In this document: positions 14,210 through 26,819 of the stretch, in pieces
Layout: each line of letters starts with the position of its first letter
Numbering within the stretch: position 1 is the stretch's first letter
Assembly (NCBI GenBank): GCA_036345935.2
Contig: JADWOT020001808.1
Coordinates: 62,001-126,000, forward strand
Source of the DNA: Taenia hydatigena
Lineage: Eukaryota > Platyhelminthes > Cestoda > Cyclophyllidea > Taeniidae
Direction of reading: 5' to 3'
DNA: 64,000 nucleotides
Program-made: the position numbers and the translations under genes
Notes under the pieces: generated by a model
What the model was told of the DNA's origin: nothing
The model's input: only the letters and a program-made list of their open reading frames with translations
Databases searched by the model: none

Positions 14210-14559
14210 ATTATTCCGATTTTGCCCGTGGCTTCAAGCAACGGCAAGAGAGGAGTATTACCCTTTGGATGAAGAACGCTACCCACAAAGAAGTTGGTCC
14301 TCACGCCTTCCAGTATGGCAGTGACATCGCTTTGCAGAAGACGCGATTCTACGAAGGGTTGCGCTTTAAGACAGAATGTTTCGTGAACAAGACAACCACT
14401 AACCACCCTCCAGCTCGTAGTCTTGATACCCGAGACAAGCGACAGAATAGTGTAGTAGGTAAAAATTTCATCCCTATCAATTAGACGGAACTTAATCTAC
14501 AGCGTGCTGCTGTCACGAACAAACTCGACTACGTCTTGAATGGGCTTTAGAACATGGGA
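14210..14559 (-). pseudogene. SND1: Tudor-SN (SND1) exon relic, second SN-like domain
   Basis: Read on the minus strand from a good acceptor (cctttttcag, then TCCCATG), the translation follows the start of the second staphylococcal-nuclease-like domain of Tudor-SN. Recognisable blocks in order are KPIQDVVEFVRDSS, LSLVSGIK, FVESRLLQSDV and VGSVLHPKGN, all at the spacing I recall for the animal protein. Tudor-SN is a multi-SN plus Tudor protein of RNA metabolism. The frame is broken by TAG at 14497-14499, just after the RDSST block. The exon ends at a plausible GTAGAA donor in phase 2, leaving 'AT', which fits the first base of the next exon-like piece at 14828. That piece lies on the opposite strand, and no other Tudor-SN exons are evident, so this is a relic of a duplicated gene. 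Confidence 0.72.
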
Positions 14560-14827
14560 CTGAAAAAGGTCATGCGATTTAGAATTTTCCCAACCACAGA
14601 GTCGGACCTAGGTGTCTTTATTGTAAGCTTTGGTATTTCTATTGAGCTTAAAGCGGGTTTGTATGTCTGAATTCTTATCAATGGCAGCCTGACCGATGCA
14701 GCCGCGCTGTTCGTGGGCGAAGCCCCACTCACAACTAGAAGCGTAACGTTGGTAATATTGCTCTTTTCCTGTTGCGTGAAAGATTGGTGCGGTGCTTGTG
14801 GTGGAAAAGGACGGCTGTTTGTCTGAG
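14560..14827. other. Spacer between two inverted Tudor-SN exons
   Basis: This stretch separates the minus-strand exon (14210-14559) from the plus-strand exon (14828-14954). It should hold the breakpoint of the inversion. I see no further Tudor-SN sequence in it on either strand. Confidence 0.45.
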
Positions 14828-14954
14828 GGCTAGTGATGCTAAAGCCTTTCGAACTGCTGAGCGAAAGGGTAAACAAAAGCGTTTTTGCGTCTGGAAGTAC
14901 TATGCATCACCGGTCGATGAATCGGAAGCTGCATTGAATAAGATCCAATCCGAT
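14828..14954 (+). pseudogene. SND1: Tudor-SN (SND1) next-exon relic, inverted
   Basis: On the plus strand, after a TCTGAG|G acceptor and before a GAT|GTAAAG donor, 42 codons include FRTAERKGKQKRFCVWKYY. This matches the closing helix of the second SN domain of Tudor-SN, where the family has an AER...AK...R.R.W..Y pattern. It contains no stop. The exon starts with one base that completes a codon, complementing the phase-2 end of 14210-14559, and the residues follow that exon in the parent protein with about six missing. The two were therefore probably adjacent exons, yet they now face opposite ways. The assignment leans partly on that neighbour. Confidence 0.6.
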
Positions 14955-16027
14955 GTAAAGTCTGGCATTCGGATTAAAAATAGTATATTTATTGTGATTC
15001 TGTTGCTCATATCTCACGTCTTCAGTGCACACAAAAGCAAATTCATTTTTATTTAATTGAAAAATGATGAAAATTTTAATGTGGATCCCTTATGGGCAAA
15101 GGGCTGCCGCGCCATTCGCTACAAGGAAAGGAGTCTAGTAGAAACAGATTAAAGATATTAATTCTGTGAGTGAGGTAGGTGGAAAATGTCAAGCCACCGA
15201 AAGCAAAGGGAGCTGTAAAGTTTTTCAGAATGGTTGATCAGAAGTCGTTCCGCTCATTGCGTTAAAATGCTTTTGAATTAGCCAAAATGTAGTTTCGCAT
15301 ACTTGAGGACAGGCAGTGCACATCCGGCAGTCAGCACACACAACAGAATGTCACGACAATGTTGCTTAAATTCAATGGCAAAGACAGTGGGATGGGAGCA
15401 CGTATTGGCAAGGGTTTCAATGAACAGGACAGAAGTGTTTTGCTAGGAGGCGAAGATGCACTGCTAAACCAGCCATGTTCTTTAGTTGGTGTCTGATGTG
15501 TCAAATTTATGCGAAAACCCAAGCGCATTCAAGTCCTGCTCTGTTTTACTTGTAGCTACTTGGATTGAACATTGCTGTTAAATGAGGCACAACACTAACG
15601 ACGAATTTACATGTAATGTCGTTGACGGTGGTGGAGTTTGTAGGCCCACCACCTTCAAGCCTGCAATTTTAAAGTTGCCCAGTGTGCGTACTGGCGCAAT
15701 TAGGAATGATCATCTCCACTGCCAATTATTTGTAAAAGTGGAATAATAAGCAGGGATTGCCTTTGGGTCCACACTTGAAACTTGTGTGGCCAACGGGCAG
15801 ATGGAAAGACGAAGTAAGACTGCAGTAATGATTCATTTGTACGACTTATTCCATTTGCAAATCATTATTTCTTTCATGCTTCAATTCGTATGGTAGCGCT
15901 AAGTGTGGAGCAAGATATTTCGCTAAGAAACGCGTTAATAGCACTTTAAATCGGCTGTTATAGTTTGCTCAATATGCACTTTTGAATTTTCGCATTATAA
16001 ATTGACCATCTTTACTACCAAATATTG
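14955..16027. other. Spacer without supported gene
   Basis: I see no further Tudor-SN exons and no other recognisable gene. Confidence 0.45.
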
Positions 16028-19000
16028 TGATTCGCCTAAACCCTACCCTTAGCCCAAGATCAACGGCTCAAGCTTTTGAACTATTTTTAGTCCATTTGCT
16101 GAGTTTATTTTCAGTGTGGAAAAGTAATAAACTTTTTAGCAATGATTTTGAGTGCATACCTGGTTGAAAGTGGATGGCAGCAAACAATGTTTGACATACT
16201 TGCCATCGCGCTATTTCAAATAGCAGTCCAATTAATGTCATTGCTGGTAGTCTACATGTTCAGTTTCTAAAAACCCGTTCAAATCTACGGTTTGCATAAT
16301 TCAATTAATTACAACATTTCCTGTAATGCTGCTTCATAGAGCCCTTTAATTTGTGGAACCAAAGGTTTAATCCGCAGGAGCCTGTTCGCCTAAAACAGTA
16401 TCCCTCTCCAAGCCTTCTCAATAAATTACAGTTTTACCATAATTAAGCCGAGATCCGACGTTAATATGGAAACAGCAGTTTGTGCATAGTTATGCTTCTT
16501 ATGTATTTGCTTAGAACAGAGGTTAAATCAGTCCGAGAAGACAACAGGAACGTAGTATTCTTTTGCAACTAACCATTGAGGTTACGAACATGCACGAGCC
16601 GAAGAGATTTGCGATCAACTAGATGGTGGAATCAGATAAAGCGAGGGTGAGATGCATGTTATGCATAGAGCGGGGCTAAAGGTTGCTGACAGGGCACAAG
16701 TCAGCTCTACTCAACATGTTTTAGCGACAGAGACCTAATGTGGTTTCATTTTCTGTAAGAACAACGCAGAATTGGTAGTCCAACGGACGTCCAGGTTGTT
16801 CAAATTTGAGGTCCCTTGGTTTGTGCATTCAGTTGCTTCTTCGTTACGTTCCAACTGACCCCGTCTTAGTAGCCTGCCGTTAGTTTTTACCTTAAATCTG
16901 TCCCTTCTTCCTTGGTGGCATTTCGTTTTGCTTTCATCTGGGGGATCGGCTATTTTATAGCTTGTGTAACTTCTTCTCGATTCGCTCCTACCACGTTTTA
17001 CAATTGTAACATCTACATCGAAAGAGTTCTAGGTTCAGAAACCTCAAATTTAATGTTTCAATAGAGCCTTTGTCTTCTACATGGCCACCAGATTTAACTG
17101 CATTGTAGCAATTTGCTCTGCGCATATGTTTCATCAAAGAAGGCGTGATAGTTGGGATACATATATCAACAGTGCTTGATGTCTGCTGTAGGTGCGCATG
17201 TGATCTGGTGCTGGCCATCTAGCAGTGCACACTGTGTCTCTTCCTCCTCTTTCCTTCAATTAGTATCCGTCAATAAAAGCCTTTGCTGCGCTCCAGTCTA
17301 TGCGCCTTCGCCTACCTGCATGTTAGACGGCACCTGCAATGGTCATGGGAAAGACAAGTGAGCAGTAGCAATGCTTGATTGAATGAGCGAGTAGCATTAG
17401 AATTCAGTAGAGGCACGTGTGGCGTCGATGGCACTATCAATCTCGACATTAATGATGGCGGTGATGAGGGCTTTTGTTGCAAAATGTCTGCGATATATGC
17501 TTTATAAATGTACCTTGTAGGCTAGAGGACGGTTCAAATCTGGTCGTGGGAGTACGTGGTTGCTCTCCTAAGTTTGAGATGTTATCGCCGTAATTATGGC
17601 GGCTTCGCTACGTCATGTTCTCCCTGTGCGTGATGTGAAGATAACTACAGGCGTGGTCGATAGCATCAGTAGCAGGATTTAAGTGGATGGAAACATAGCA
17701 GTGTGTTATGCTGAATGTCATCCGAATATTCACAGTTGAACCTGAGGCGGTCCGATGACGAAAGGCTATTCGAATTGTATTCAAAGGCGTCCCACGTAGG
17801 TGGTGGAAGTGTATTTTCTCCAGACACAGTTTCTTCTATGTAGTTCTAGGTTTGTTAGCTAAGTCGAAATGACCTGTCACTGCACAGTGTCTTGCGCAAT
17901 CCTATCCTAGCCCACACTATCTTACTCTATAGTAATCAAAGTCGACCCCATTAGGCAAGAGCATGCAAAGTATCAAAAAAGCAATTCATTGTGGATATCG
18001 AGGCAATTTCTTATCAAACGCATTTCAACATGTGCTAGGTTAAGTACGGGTCGTCTCAACCAAGCTCTCACCACCATTTTCTCCAAGTAACATATGGAGC
18101 TGGTTACAAGCAAATCACCTCCATCTTAGCTTAAAATGGAATACCTTTCCATGCAGTTATCCAAACTTTTGAAAATCAGTGCACTATTTTCGCGAATCCA
18201 ATTTTAGTCTATCTCTCATCCATTCATTTATTTATCCATCATTCCCACACATTTCAATTCAGATGTCGTGAAGTATAAGTCCCGCTCTCTGCCGTATAAG
18301 CTGATTGGCTATAGGTTGCAACAACAAAACTGACAAAAAAATACATGTATTTTCGAATTTAAGAGCATAGATTAAGCTGGTCCAAATTATTAGCCTCAAT
18401 TGGCATTATCATTGTATGACAGGGCCAATGTGGTGAAAAAATCCCCTTCAGACAGATACTTGTTATGAGCGCGTTCAACAGTCCTCCTTGCAGCTGCTAC
18501 ATTGAGCGTTGCCCTTGGTTTCTTTGGGATCGAGGTCCCGATCGTCATATCATTCTTTCTCTTTCCTTCACTCCGACCTGTAGCTCACCCAATGGTAGGG
18601 TTCTAACCAAGGCCACCAGCCACGCCGAAATGTGACACAGATGACAGGATGCGAGAAGTGTTGGCTGTTTCAGAAACCAAACCCCCTTACTAAGTGACAT
18701 CCAAAGACAATGCTAACAACCAACAGCCATAGTCATAGCAGCAATGTGACGAAATCCGACTCTGGTGCGCTCCTTTATTAACATCTGGAGAACGGGATTT
18801 AGGTTCTCACACAGACCATTGGCGTGATCAGGCTATGAAGGTCTATAAAGAAGCACATCCTCCTTATTAAATATCACGATTCTGCAATGATGTTATGGAC
18901 CGCTTTTGCCTTTTGTGTGCGGTAGTCACTGAGTCCGTGGTTTCGGATATCTTAACTATCCAACATTTCTGTCATACCAGTCATCTGTAGCTGCAGTTGT

Positions 19001-21150
19001 CGAGGTGGGGTCTGCAACTGCACACGTTTTCTATCACCATGCCATGGTTTCGCAAACTCTGTCTTTGCACAGAAGAATACCCAGGAGGCGTGGAGTGGTA
19101 AGGCTCGTGGCTGGCAGATCTGCTACGGTGGAAACTGCGACTAGTGGAGTAAATGAAAGGATGGAGTGCGAATAAAGTTGGGATTCCATCACTGTTGACA
19201 ACTGCTAGGAATGAAATGTCAATGTACAGCTAAGGCGACTGGCGACTCCGTCACTACGACATAAGCCAATCGCAAACGTATCCTCTCTATTTTATTGCCA
19301 CTGATGTGTGTTTCCTCACTGCAGTTGCACTCACATTCTCCTGCTTTCTCGTCTTCAGATGACAAGGCTTCCAGTTTTCTTTGTCCAACATCGGACCTTT
19401 GCATTCAACACCCATTCACACCTCCGCACTGGTGTGCAATCCTCTCCATGCAAATGATGTTGCACAGAACACGAGGACATTCTCGCTATTTGCAGCTTGT
19501 ATGCAGCGCCCTACCTGTTTGCCTCTGAAGGTATCTAGATCTTTAGCAAGCACGACTGAACAAAGTAGAGCACCACATGTACCTACAAGCTCCGTGGCAT
19601 GTTGGCTGATCGGCTACTGCTCCAAACAGTTTGAAAAATGTTACGGTGACTGGGTTTGTTCACTTACGCCTATTTATAGTGCTTCTCCGTCTACGATTTT
19701 GGAGTGGTGATCTGCAGACTCAGAGCAATGTCGACATCTCACAAGCCAATGAGATGGCAAAAACAAAAGTCCGGATCTAAAATACCGATCAAAGATGAGT
19801 ATTAAAGCAAGATTCACGCGAAATTGTGGAACTGAAAATTTGCGTTAAGCTTATGAATCCGATACTCAGCTGGACATGAAAATTTTAGCAAAGTTGTTTT
19901 TGGGAGTGAGGGTACCTCTGCCCAGTATCATACTTTTGCTCCAATTCCTGTCTCCTCCGGAGGTCACGAAGCACAAAGGGTGATCAAACACAAAGACTGC
20001 GTCAGTTATTAAAGAACCTATGAGAGCTTTAAGTCTCATTCGACGAATAAAGTGTTGAATTGGAACAGTGTCGAGAAGGAATGAATCACAAAGTATTTGG
20101 AAAACATTTGTGATAGCAGTTGTATAAAATCAAACCATGCGACGAATTGTTGTTTCGTTTTCATGTTTCCTTACCAACCAAGTTCGCGCAAGGATGCAAT
20201 TGATGGACTCTGGAACCGGCGTAAATCGATCACTCTAGGAATGCAAGAGCAAAATCGCAGCAATGAAATTTCATTTCAGCATACGTTTCTGACAAAGGAC
20301 ACATTTGCTTTCTTAGCAACGCCTTGACTTCATCTCAATAGCAATAGAGATGGATTCGGTTGATCGAGTCTATTCGCATCAAATTTTGCGAATGTGGAGG
20401 CGTAGCACTGAGATCAGGACTCAGTGCAAAACTTGGGAATGCTACTTGCTGAGTGGTGGCAAACTTAGGCGGTCAATTTTAAACAGTACAGATTTCCTGT
20501 TATCTCAATGGTAGAAGATACTGTAACAGGAGAAAATGTGTGGCATCTATTTAAACTATCCCTCATAATACAGATAGACGAGTGAATTCGCGTGTGAATG
20601 TTGTCGCGCTGGAAAAGGGGTGTCCTCTACGCTGTGCTTGCTCGTCAATCCAGGACAAAGTTTATATTTGGATTTTCTATGCATTTATGCTTGCATACCG
20701 AGTCGTAAAACAGTCTGGAAGAGTGCACTTTTATTTACTTGTTCCTTCCTCATCAATACCACTAGCTTCCGCCCATTTACTTATCACCTATTTTTAGTCA
20801 ATGCTCACACATCAAATTCACAACTCGACATATTGCCTTAGACAAAGGTGACCTCTTTCGTTCAAGTGCTTGGCAAAATATCTTTACTATCGATGAGACA
20901 GTTTTGAGTGGACTGGATTCAACACTTATCTCCTACCTTAGTGCCCATCCTTCTGGAAGGAGTCGATGAAGTTTACAGGGATCATTATTTTGTGTTTGTA
21001 ATATAATGGACGGAGAACGAGGGTCAGGATGGCACGACTCTCTCAGCATACAGACAGGTGACAACTGTTCCGTCTCTCTCACCGAACAGGTGCGCTCTTG
21101 CACACACATTTCGCATCAGCCTTCGTATCCTTCACCATCATTCCCGAGGT
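16028..21150 (+). repeat. Dispersed repeat family, copy A
   Basis: From about 16028 to 20130 this stretch is collinear with copy B at 37236-41420, diverged but with only small gaps and an ~105-base segment missing near 16263. From 18896 to about 21150 it matches copy C (24565-26818) almost base for base in reverse complement. Bases 20130-21062 also match 26820-27770 in reverse complement. Where copy B continues with another ~1.05 kb, copy A has none. The minus strand carries decayed coding-like stretches that are better kept in copy B (see 39303-39494). I recognised no reverse transcriptase, integrase or transposase motif and no terminal repeats, so the element class is unknown. Boundaries are approximate. 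Confidence 0.75.
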
Positions 21151-24100
21151 TTATCTTGTTGATGACGGACGCAAGTCAATCTTCGGATGCGGAAGTTGAT
21201 GTACCTTTGCACGAATGCATCATGCTGTGATAAAGGATGATTGCCTAAGGAAGTACTCAGCCTTCCGAAAGAGGTATTTCTATGGTGCAAATGCGTCTGT
21301 TTAACACTGTGCTTTAGGCACCGCGATCGATTGAATAGTTTGTGCTAAGTTTCCTCCATGGAAGAGGCTGGTCGAGTTGTGTTTGCATTCGTAATGCGAA
21401 AGAAGTCTACTTTAAGCTAGCGTGACCAAGATCACCATGCTCGTTCAAAGACAACAAATGAGGAAGTTTTTATTTAATCATTCTAATCAATATAAGAAAA
21501 CGAAGGATAGGAAGGCAAGAATAAGCACCTGAGGTTTGAAATAAGTGTTTTACCTAAAGTGGCTTAAGGCGAAGAACATTTTTACAATGTAGATTGATCC
21601 TAGGGAAAGCAGATTTATCGAACTGCTGCATCGACGAATTCTATTGCATCTGCTTAGAAAATAACCCATCTGATAAAAGAGATTATTAAAAATGAGGTTA
21701 TAAAGCCATCGAATTCACTACAAATCCCCCTTTCCATCCAAGAAGAAAAACCGCCAAATTTAATTGTATCTTTTAAAGGAAGGGAACTTGAGCGCAGTAT
21801 TAAAATGAAGCCTAATTTCTATAATAAAGTCCTACGTAACATGCTGATCACCTACATTTGAGGATAGTTAGTGAGGAATACACGGCCACAATTCAACACA
21901 TTCGCTATGGCTGTCGCTGTCGCAAAGGCGATCCAAGATGGGAAACTGAAGTTCTTTATGCCATATATTAACGTTGTCTTTAAATTACGTACAAAAGAAT
22001 TATTCTTGAAACGCTAGGATTAAGTCACTTATGTCACTTCACTTCATCCAGATGTAAGACTGCATTCTTGCCTTTTCCGCGCAAGCGCTCGATCCACCGC
22101 AAGATCCTTTCCGACCTTCAAGAGGATGAGAAATGAGCTGGTCAAGGTGCTTTCTTACAAATCCATTTGTAAGACAGGATGTGGGCTTTCTCATTGTACG
22201 CAGTCTTTTTTTCACTTTCGTCATCTGTTTGCACTAAAGAAGTAAATGAGTCAAAGGTCGAGTTCGTGTTCTCTAAAACACGAAATAATGAGAGAAAGTA
22301 GCGGCCTTACAGTTTCATCGTTGAGACAGAACCATTGATCGTTAGGCGTCTGATGAAGGCCGCTTAGTGCCCGCACTATGAGTTCTCACCTCGGTGGTTG
22401 ACGATGGCGTATAGGTCGCGTTCTACAGGTGACAAACGCCAGTCAGCCATGTGTGGACTGGAGTTGAAAACGGCAGAAGAGTCTTCGAGGTTCTTTGACT
22501 ACTGATTCTTCTGAATGAATATAGTGGAATGATAAATGCTAAAGTGGATGCTAAGACGGAAGCAACAAAAACCTCTTCAAACAACCATGCGGCCGACATT
22601 GATTCATGTATTCTACACTTACATTTATTTGAACTGGTTCGACGTCGAAACTGTGTATGACTTTGAACATTATAAGTCCCAGACATAGATGCTGCATTAA
22701 GCGGTGAATTTACTAGCCTGCCTAACTGGACAATGAGAATGGGGGTCGCTCGATGGATGCGAGTGAGCCTGGCGTCTCCTGTGTATCGAGCCAAATTCTC
22801 CTATAGTAAAAAGTGCAGTCAGCGGAGTTTAAAAGTTAATTCGTTATCTGAGTAGTGCCCTAAAATAGTACCTGCAACGTCTTCGATTCAGACGCATCCA
22901 AGGACAAATTGATTTAGCGATCACGTGACACGGAGACTGCGTTGCCAACAAAGCACTGTTCTACAAGCAAAACGGGGCAATGTTGCATGGGTGGTGTGCA
23001 TGATGGGCACGTAGGAAAGATAGCACCAAACCTACCTAAGTCACTGTTTGACCAACATAGAGCTTCCGAATGATGCTATAATTGGCAGAGTTAAGGTTCG
23101 CCTCTCCTTTGCCATGTCTGCATTTGCTTTCCTGAAGTTGAGCAAAGCCAAGAAATATTCATGAGCATCTTCATGTCGATCAAGTTACAGGGATCTGTAG
23201 ACCACTACAAGGAAACAAAAGTCGCAGATAAATCAACTCATCCATGTCGCTATCAGCTCAGTGCCTTCCAACGCATAAACTCACCTGGCACAGTGGATGA
23301 ATTTATCGTTGGCAATACCACTCAAAGCTTTCGCTGCATTATTTGCATCTTATAGCTTTCGAAGAGCAAAGAGGCCACGAAAAGAGTTGAAGCCTGATAT
23401 GAACAGAAAATTCAACTTCATCGCCATCAGAGTAGTGGCGATACAAATAAGCCGTGAGTTGTCCCATAGCTTTCAGAGACTGCAAAACTGCATTGACGTA
23501 GCAGTTGCTGTCACAGTTGTTGAGCCCCGAACATGCTTAGTGAAGGCCAAGTGACCACCTTTGACTAATTTGACAGCTTTGAATGCCGAGATCTGTAGAA
23601 GCGGCATCACACAAATTGGACTGTGACACTATCACCCACGTTGAAGTTCCATTTTACAAAAGATAGGATTAATTAAAAGCATTCTAGTCTAATAAGGGCT
23701 ATACAGAATTAGACAAGTCCTTAACAAGAGCACATTGACGCAACAAAGCTAGGTGGTGTGAATTAGACAAGTCAGTAGCGTATAAATCCTAAAGAAGAAC
23801 GAGTGAAAGATAAGACAGACTGATTTCCTGCCCGGAAATAAGGATCACGATTTTCTCATTTCTCTGCGAATCATTTCAATTCCGTGGCCAAATCACCTGC
23901 GGAGGCTTACGCGTTCAATTATCTAAATGTGATCAACCGATGAGAAAGAGGTATCAGACGTGATTGTAACTTACGACTTAATAGGTCAGGACATCTCTTC
24001 ATCGAGGTGCTAATGGGATGTCTGATATTGATGATTCTATTTTAGTACAGTTGTAGAGGATCTTTACGACGGAAAATTAGAGAGAAGTGTGGCAAATAGG

Positions 24101-24163
24101 ATCTCTATATGCCGAAGTGACGTAAGCGAATTTCAACCCCACTAAATGCAATTTCGTGATGAT
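21151..24163. other. Spacer between the arms of the large inverted repeat
   Basis: This is mostly sequence found once in the window. A minus-strand stretch at 22714-22800 is open, in phase 0 and bounded by splice-like sites, but nothing recognisable is encoded. I see no supported gene. Confidence 0.4.
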
Positions 24164-24585
24164 GATCTACACTTCACTACGAATTCCTCCAAATCTAAAA
24201 TGTAATTTTGAAGCAGTGATCTACACTGCACTTCGAATTTAGTTCTCCCTGTAAGCAGTTTAAAAGCAGTGATCTACGACACAATACAAGACTTCTCTCT
24301 CCCCAAAGGGAAACTTTTAGTATTGATGTACGTTACACAGCGAACTTCGTTGTAGTAATCTCCTCGTCATTAGTGATCTGATTTACACTGCAAATTCTGC
24401 TCTCATTCAAGGAAACTTTTAGTACTGATGCATACCACGCTGCGAATTTTCCTATGACTGAATTATACTTTGTTCTACTAGTCTGCACTACAATTCGAAT
24501 TTCTACTCGCCTTAATGTATTTTTGAAGTAGTGATGTTTCCTTCAAATGACGCTGCGAGCATTTCGCCGGAAATGGTGGCGAAGG
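24164..24585 (+). repeat. Degenerate ~53-bp tandem repeat, about eight units
   Basis: A block resembling agcagtgatctacactgc followed by cgaattt recurs with its 'gat' core at 24164, 24218, 24271, 24325, 24380, 24427, about 24480 and 24533. The spacing is therefore 47-55 bases, usually 53-54. Units are much diverged. The array ends where inverted-repeat arm C begins, so it marks one edge of that copy. Confidence 0.7.
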
Positions 24586-26818
24586 TTACGAAGGCTGATG
24601 CGAAATGTGTGTGCAAGAGCGCACCTGTTCGGTGAGAGAGACGGAACAGTTGTCACCTGTCTGTGTGCTGAGAGAGTCGTGCCATCCTGACCCTCGTTCT
24701 CCGTCCATTATATTACAAACACAAAATAATGATCCCTGTAAATTTCATCGACTCCTTCCAAGGAGATGGACACTAAGGTAGGAGATAAGTGTTGAGTCCA
24801 GTCCACTCAAAACTGTCTCATCGATAGTAAAGATATTTTGCCAAGCACTTGAACGAAAGAGGTCACCTTTGTCTAAGGCAATATGTCGAGTTGTGAATTT
24901 GATGTGTGAGCATTGACTAAAAATAGGTGATAAGTAAATGGGCGGAAGCTAGTGGTATTGATGAGGAAGGAACAAGTAAATAAAAGTGCACTCTTCCAGA
25001 CTGTTTTACGACTCGGTATGCAAGCATAAATGCACAGAAAATCCAAATATAAACTTTGTCCTGGATTGACGAGCAAGCACAGCATAGAGGACACCCCTTT
25101 TCCAGCCCGACAACATTCACACGCAAATTTACTCGTCTATCTGTATTATGAGGGATAGTTTAAATAGATGCCACACATTTTCTCCTGTTACAGTATCTTC
25201 TACCATTGAGACAACACGAAATCTGTACTGTTTAAAATTGACCGCCTAAGTTTACCACCACTCAGCAAGTAGCATTCCCAAGTTTTGCACTGAGTCCTGA
25301 TCTCAGTGCTACGCCTCCACATTCGCAAAATTTGATGCGAATAGACTCGATCAACCGAATCCATCTCTATTGCTATTGAGATGAAGTCAAGGCGTTGCTA
25401 AGAAAGCAAATGTGTCCTTTGTCAGAAACGTATGCTGAAATGAAATTTCATTGCTGCGATTTTGCTCTTGCATTCCTAGAGTGATCGATGTACGCCGGTT
25501 CCAGAGTCCATCAATTGCATCCTTGCGCGAACTCGGTTAGTAAGGAAACATGAAAACGAAACAACAATTCGTCGCATGGTTTGATTTTATACAACTGCTA
25601 TCACAAATGTTTTCCAAATACTTTGTGATTCATTCCTTCTCGACACTGTTCCAATTCAACACTTTATTCGTCGAATGAGACTTAAAGCTCTCATAGGTTC
25701 TTTAATAACTGACGCAGTCTTTGTGTTTGATCACCCTTTGTGCTTCGTGACCTCCGGAGGAGACAGGAATTGGAGCAAAAGTATGATACTGGGCAGAGGT
25801 ACCCTCACTCCCAAAAACAACTTTGCTAAAATTTTCATGTCCAGCTGAGTATCGGATTCATAAGCTTAACGCAAATTTTCAGTTCCACAATTTCGCGTGA
25901 ATCTTGCTTTAATACTCATCTTTGATCGGTATTTTAGATCCGGACTTTTGTTTTTGCCATCTCATTGGCTTGTGAGATGTCGACATTGCTCTGAGTCTGC
26001 AGATCACCACTCCAAAATCGTAGACGGAGAAGCACTATAAATAGGCGTAAGTGAACAAACCCAGTCACCGTAACATTTTTCAAACTGTTTGGAGCAGTAG
26101 CCGATCAGCCAACATGCCACGGAGCTTGTAGGTACATGTGGTGCTCTACTTTGTTCAGTCGTGCTTGCTAAAGATCTAGATACCTTCAGAGGCAAACAGG
26201 TAGGGCGCTGCATACAAGCTGCAAATAGCGAGAATGCCCTCGTGTTCTGTGCAACATCATTTGCATGGAGAGGATTGCACACCAGTGCGGAGGTGTGAAT
26301 GGGTGTTGAATGCAAAGGTCCGATGTTGGACAAAGAAAACTGGAAGCCTTGTCATCTGAAGACGAGAAAGCAGGAGAATGTGAGTGCAACTGCAGTGAGG
26401 AAACACACATCAGTGGCAATAAAATAGAGAGGATACGTTTGCGATTGGCTTATGTCGTAGTGACGGAGTCGCCAGTCGCCTTAGCTGTACATTGACATTT
26501 CATTCCTAGCAGTTGTCAACAGTGATGGAATCCCAACTTTATTCGCACTCCATCCTTTCATTTACTCCACTAGTCGCAGTTTCCACCGTAGCAGATCTGC
26601 CAGCCACGAGCCTTGCCACTCCACGCCTCCTGGGTATTCTTCTGTGCAAAGACAGAGTTTGCGAAACCATGGCATGGTGATAGAAAACGTGTGCAGTTGC
26701 AGACCCCACCTCGACAACTGCAGCTACAGATGACTGGTATGACAGAAATGTTGGATAGTTAAGATATCCGAAACCACGGACTCAGTGACTACCGCACACA
26801 AAAGGCAAAAGCGGTCCA
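24565..26818 (-). repeat. Dispersed repeat family, copy C (inverted arm)
   Basis: This is the reverse complement of 18896-21150. Differences are sparse, for example one base in the stretch around 26235 and a few near 25125 and 25490, so identity looks very high. The outer end stops exactly before the ambiguous base at 26819, in the middle of repeat sequence rather than at an element end. Either a recent inverted duplication or an assembly join could produce this. Confidence 0.8.
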
Positions 26819-26819
26819 N
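26819..26819. other. Single ambiguous base (N) at a repeat junction
   Basis: This is the only N in the window. On its left is the part of the family corresponding to 18896 in copy A; on its right the sequence jumps to the part corresponding to about 21062. The discontinuity suggests a closed gap or join, so the order and distance of sequences across it should be treated with care. Confidence 0.9.

Noticed and set aside
17520..17560. GGTTCAAATC block resembling a tRNA T-arm
   Set aside because: It lies in repeat copy A, the other copy (near 38850) does not keep it, and no cloverleaf forms around it.
22714..22800. Open 87-base minus-strand stretch with acceptor (tactatag) and donor (GTAAAT), peptide ENLARYTGDARL...
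   Set aside because: No homology and no credible partner exons. Short open stretches between splice-like sites are common by chance.
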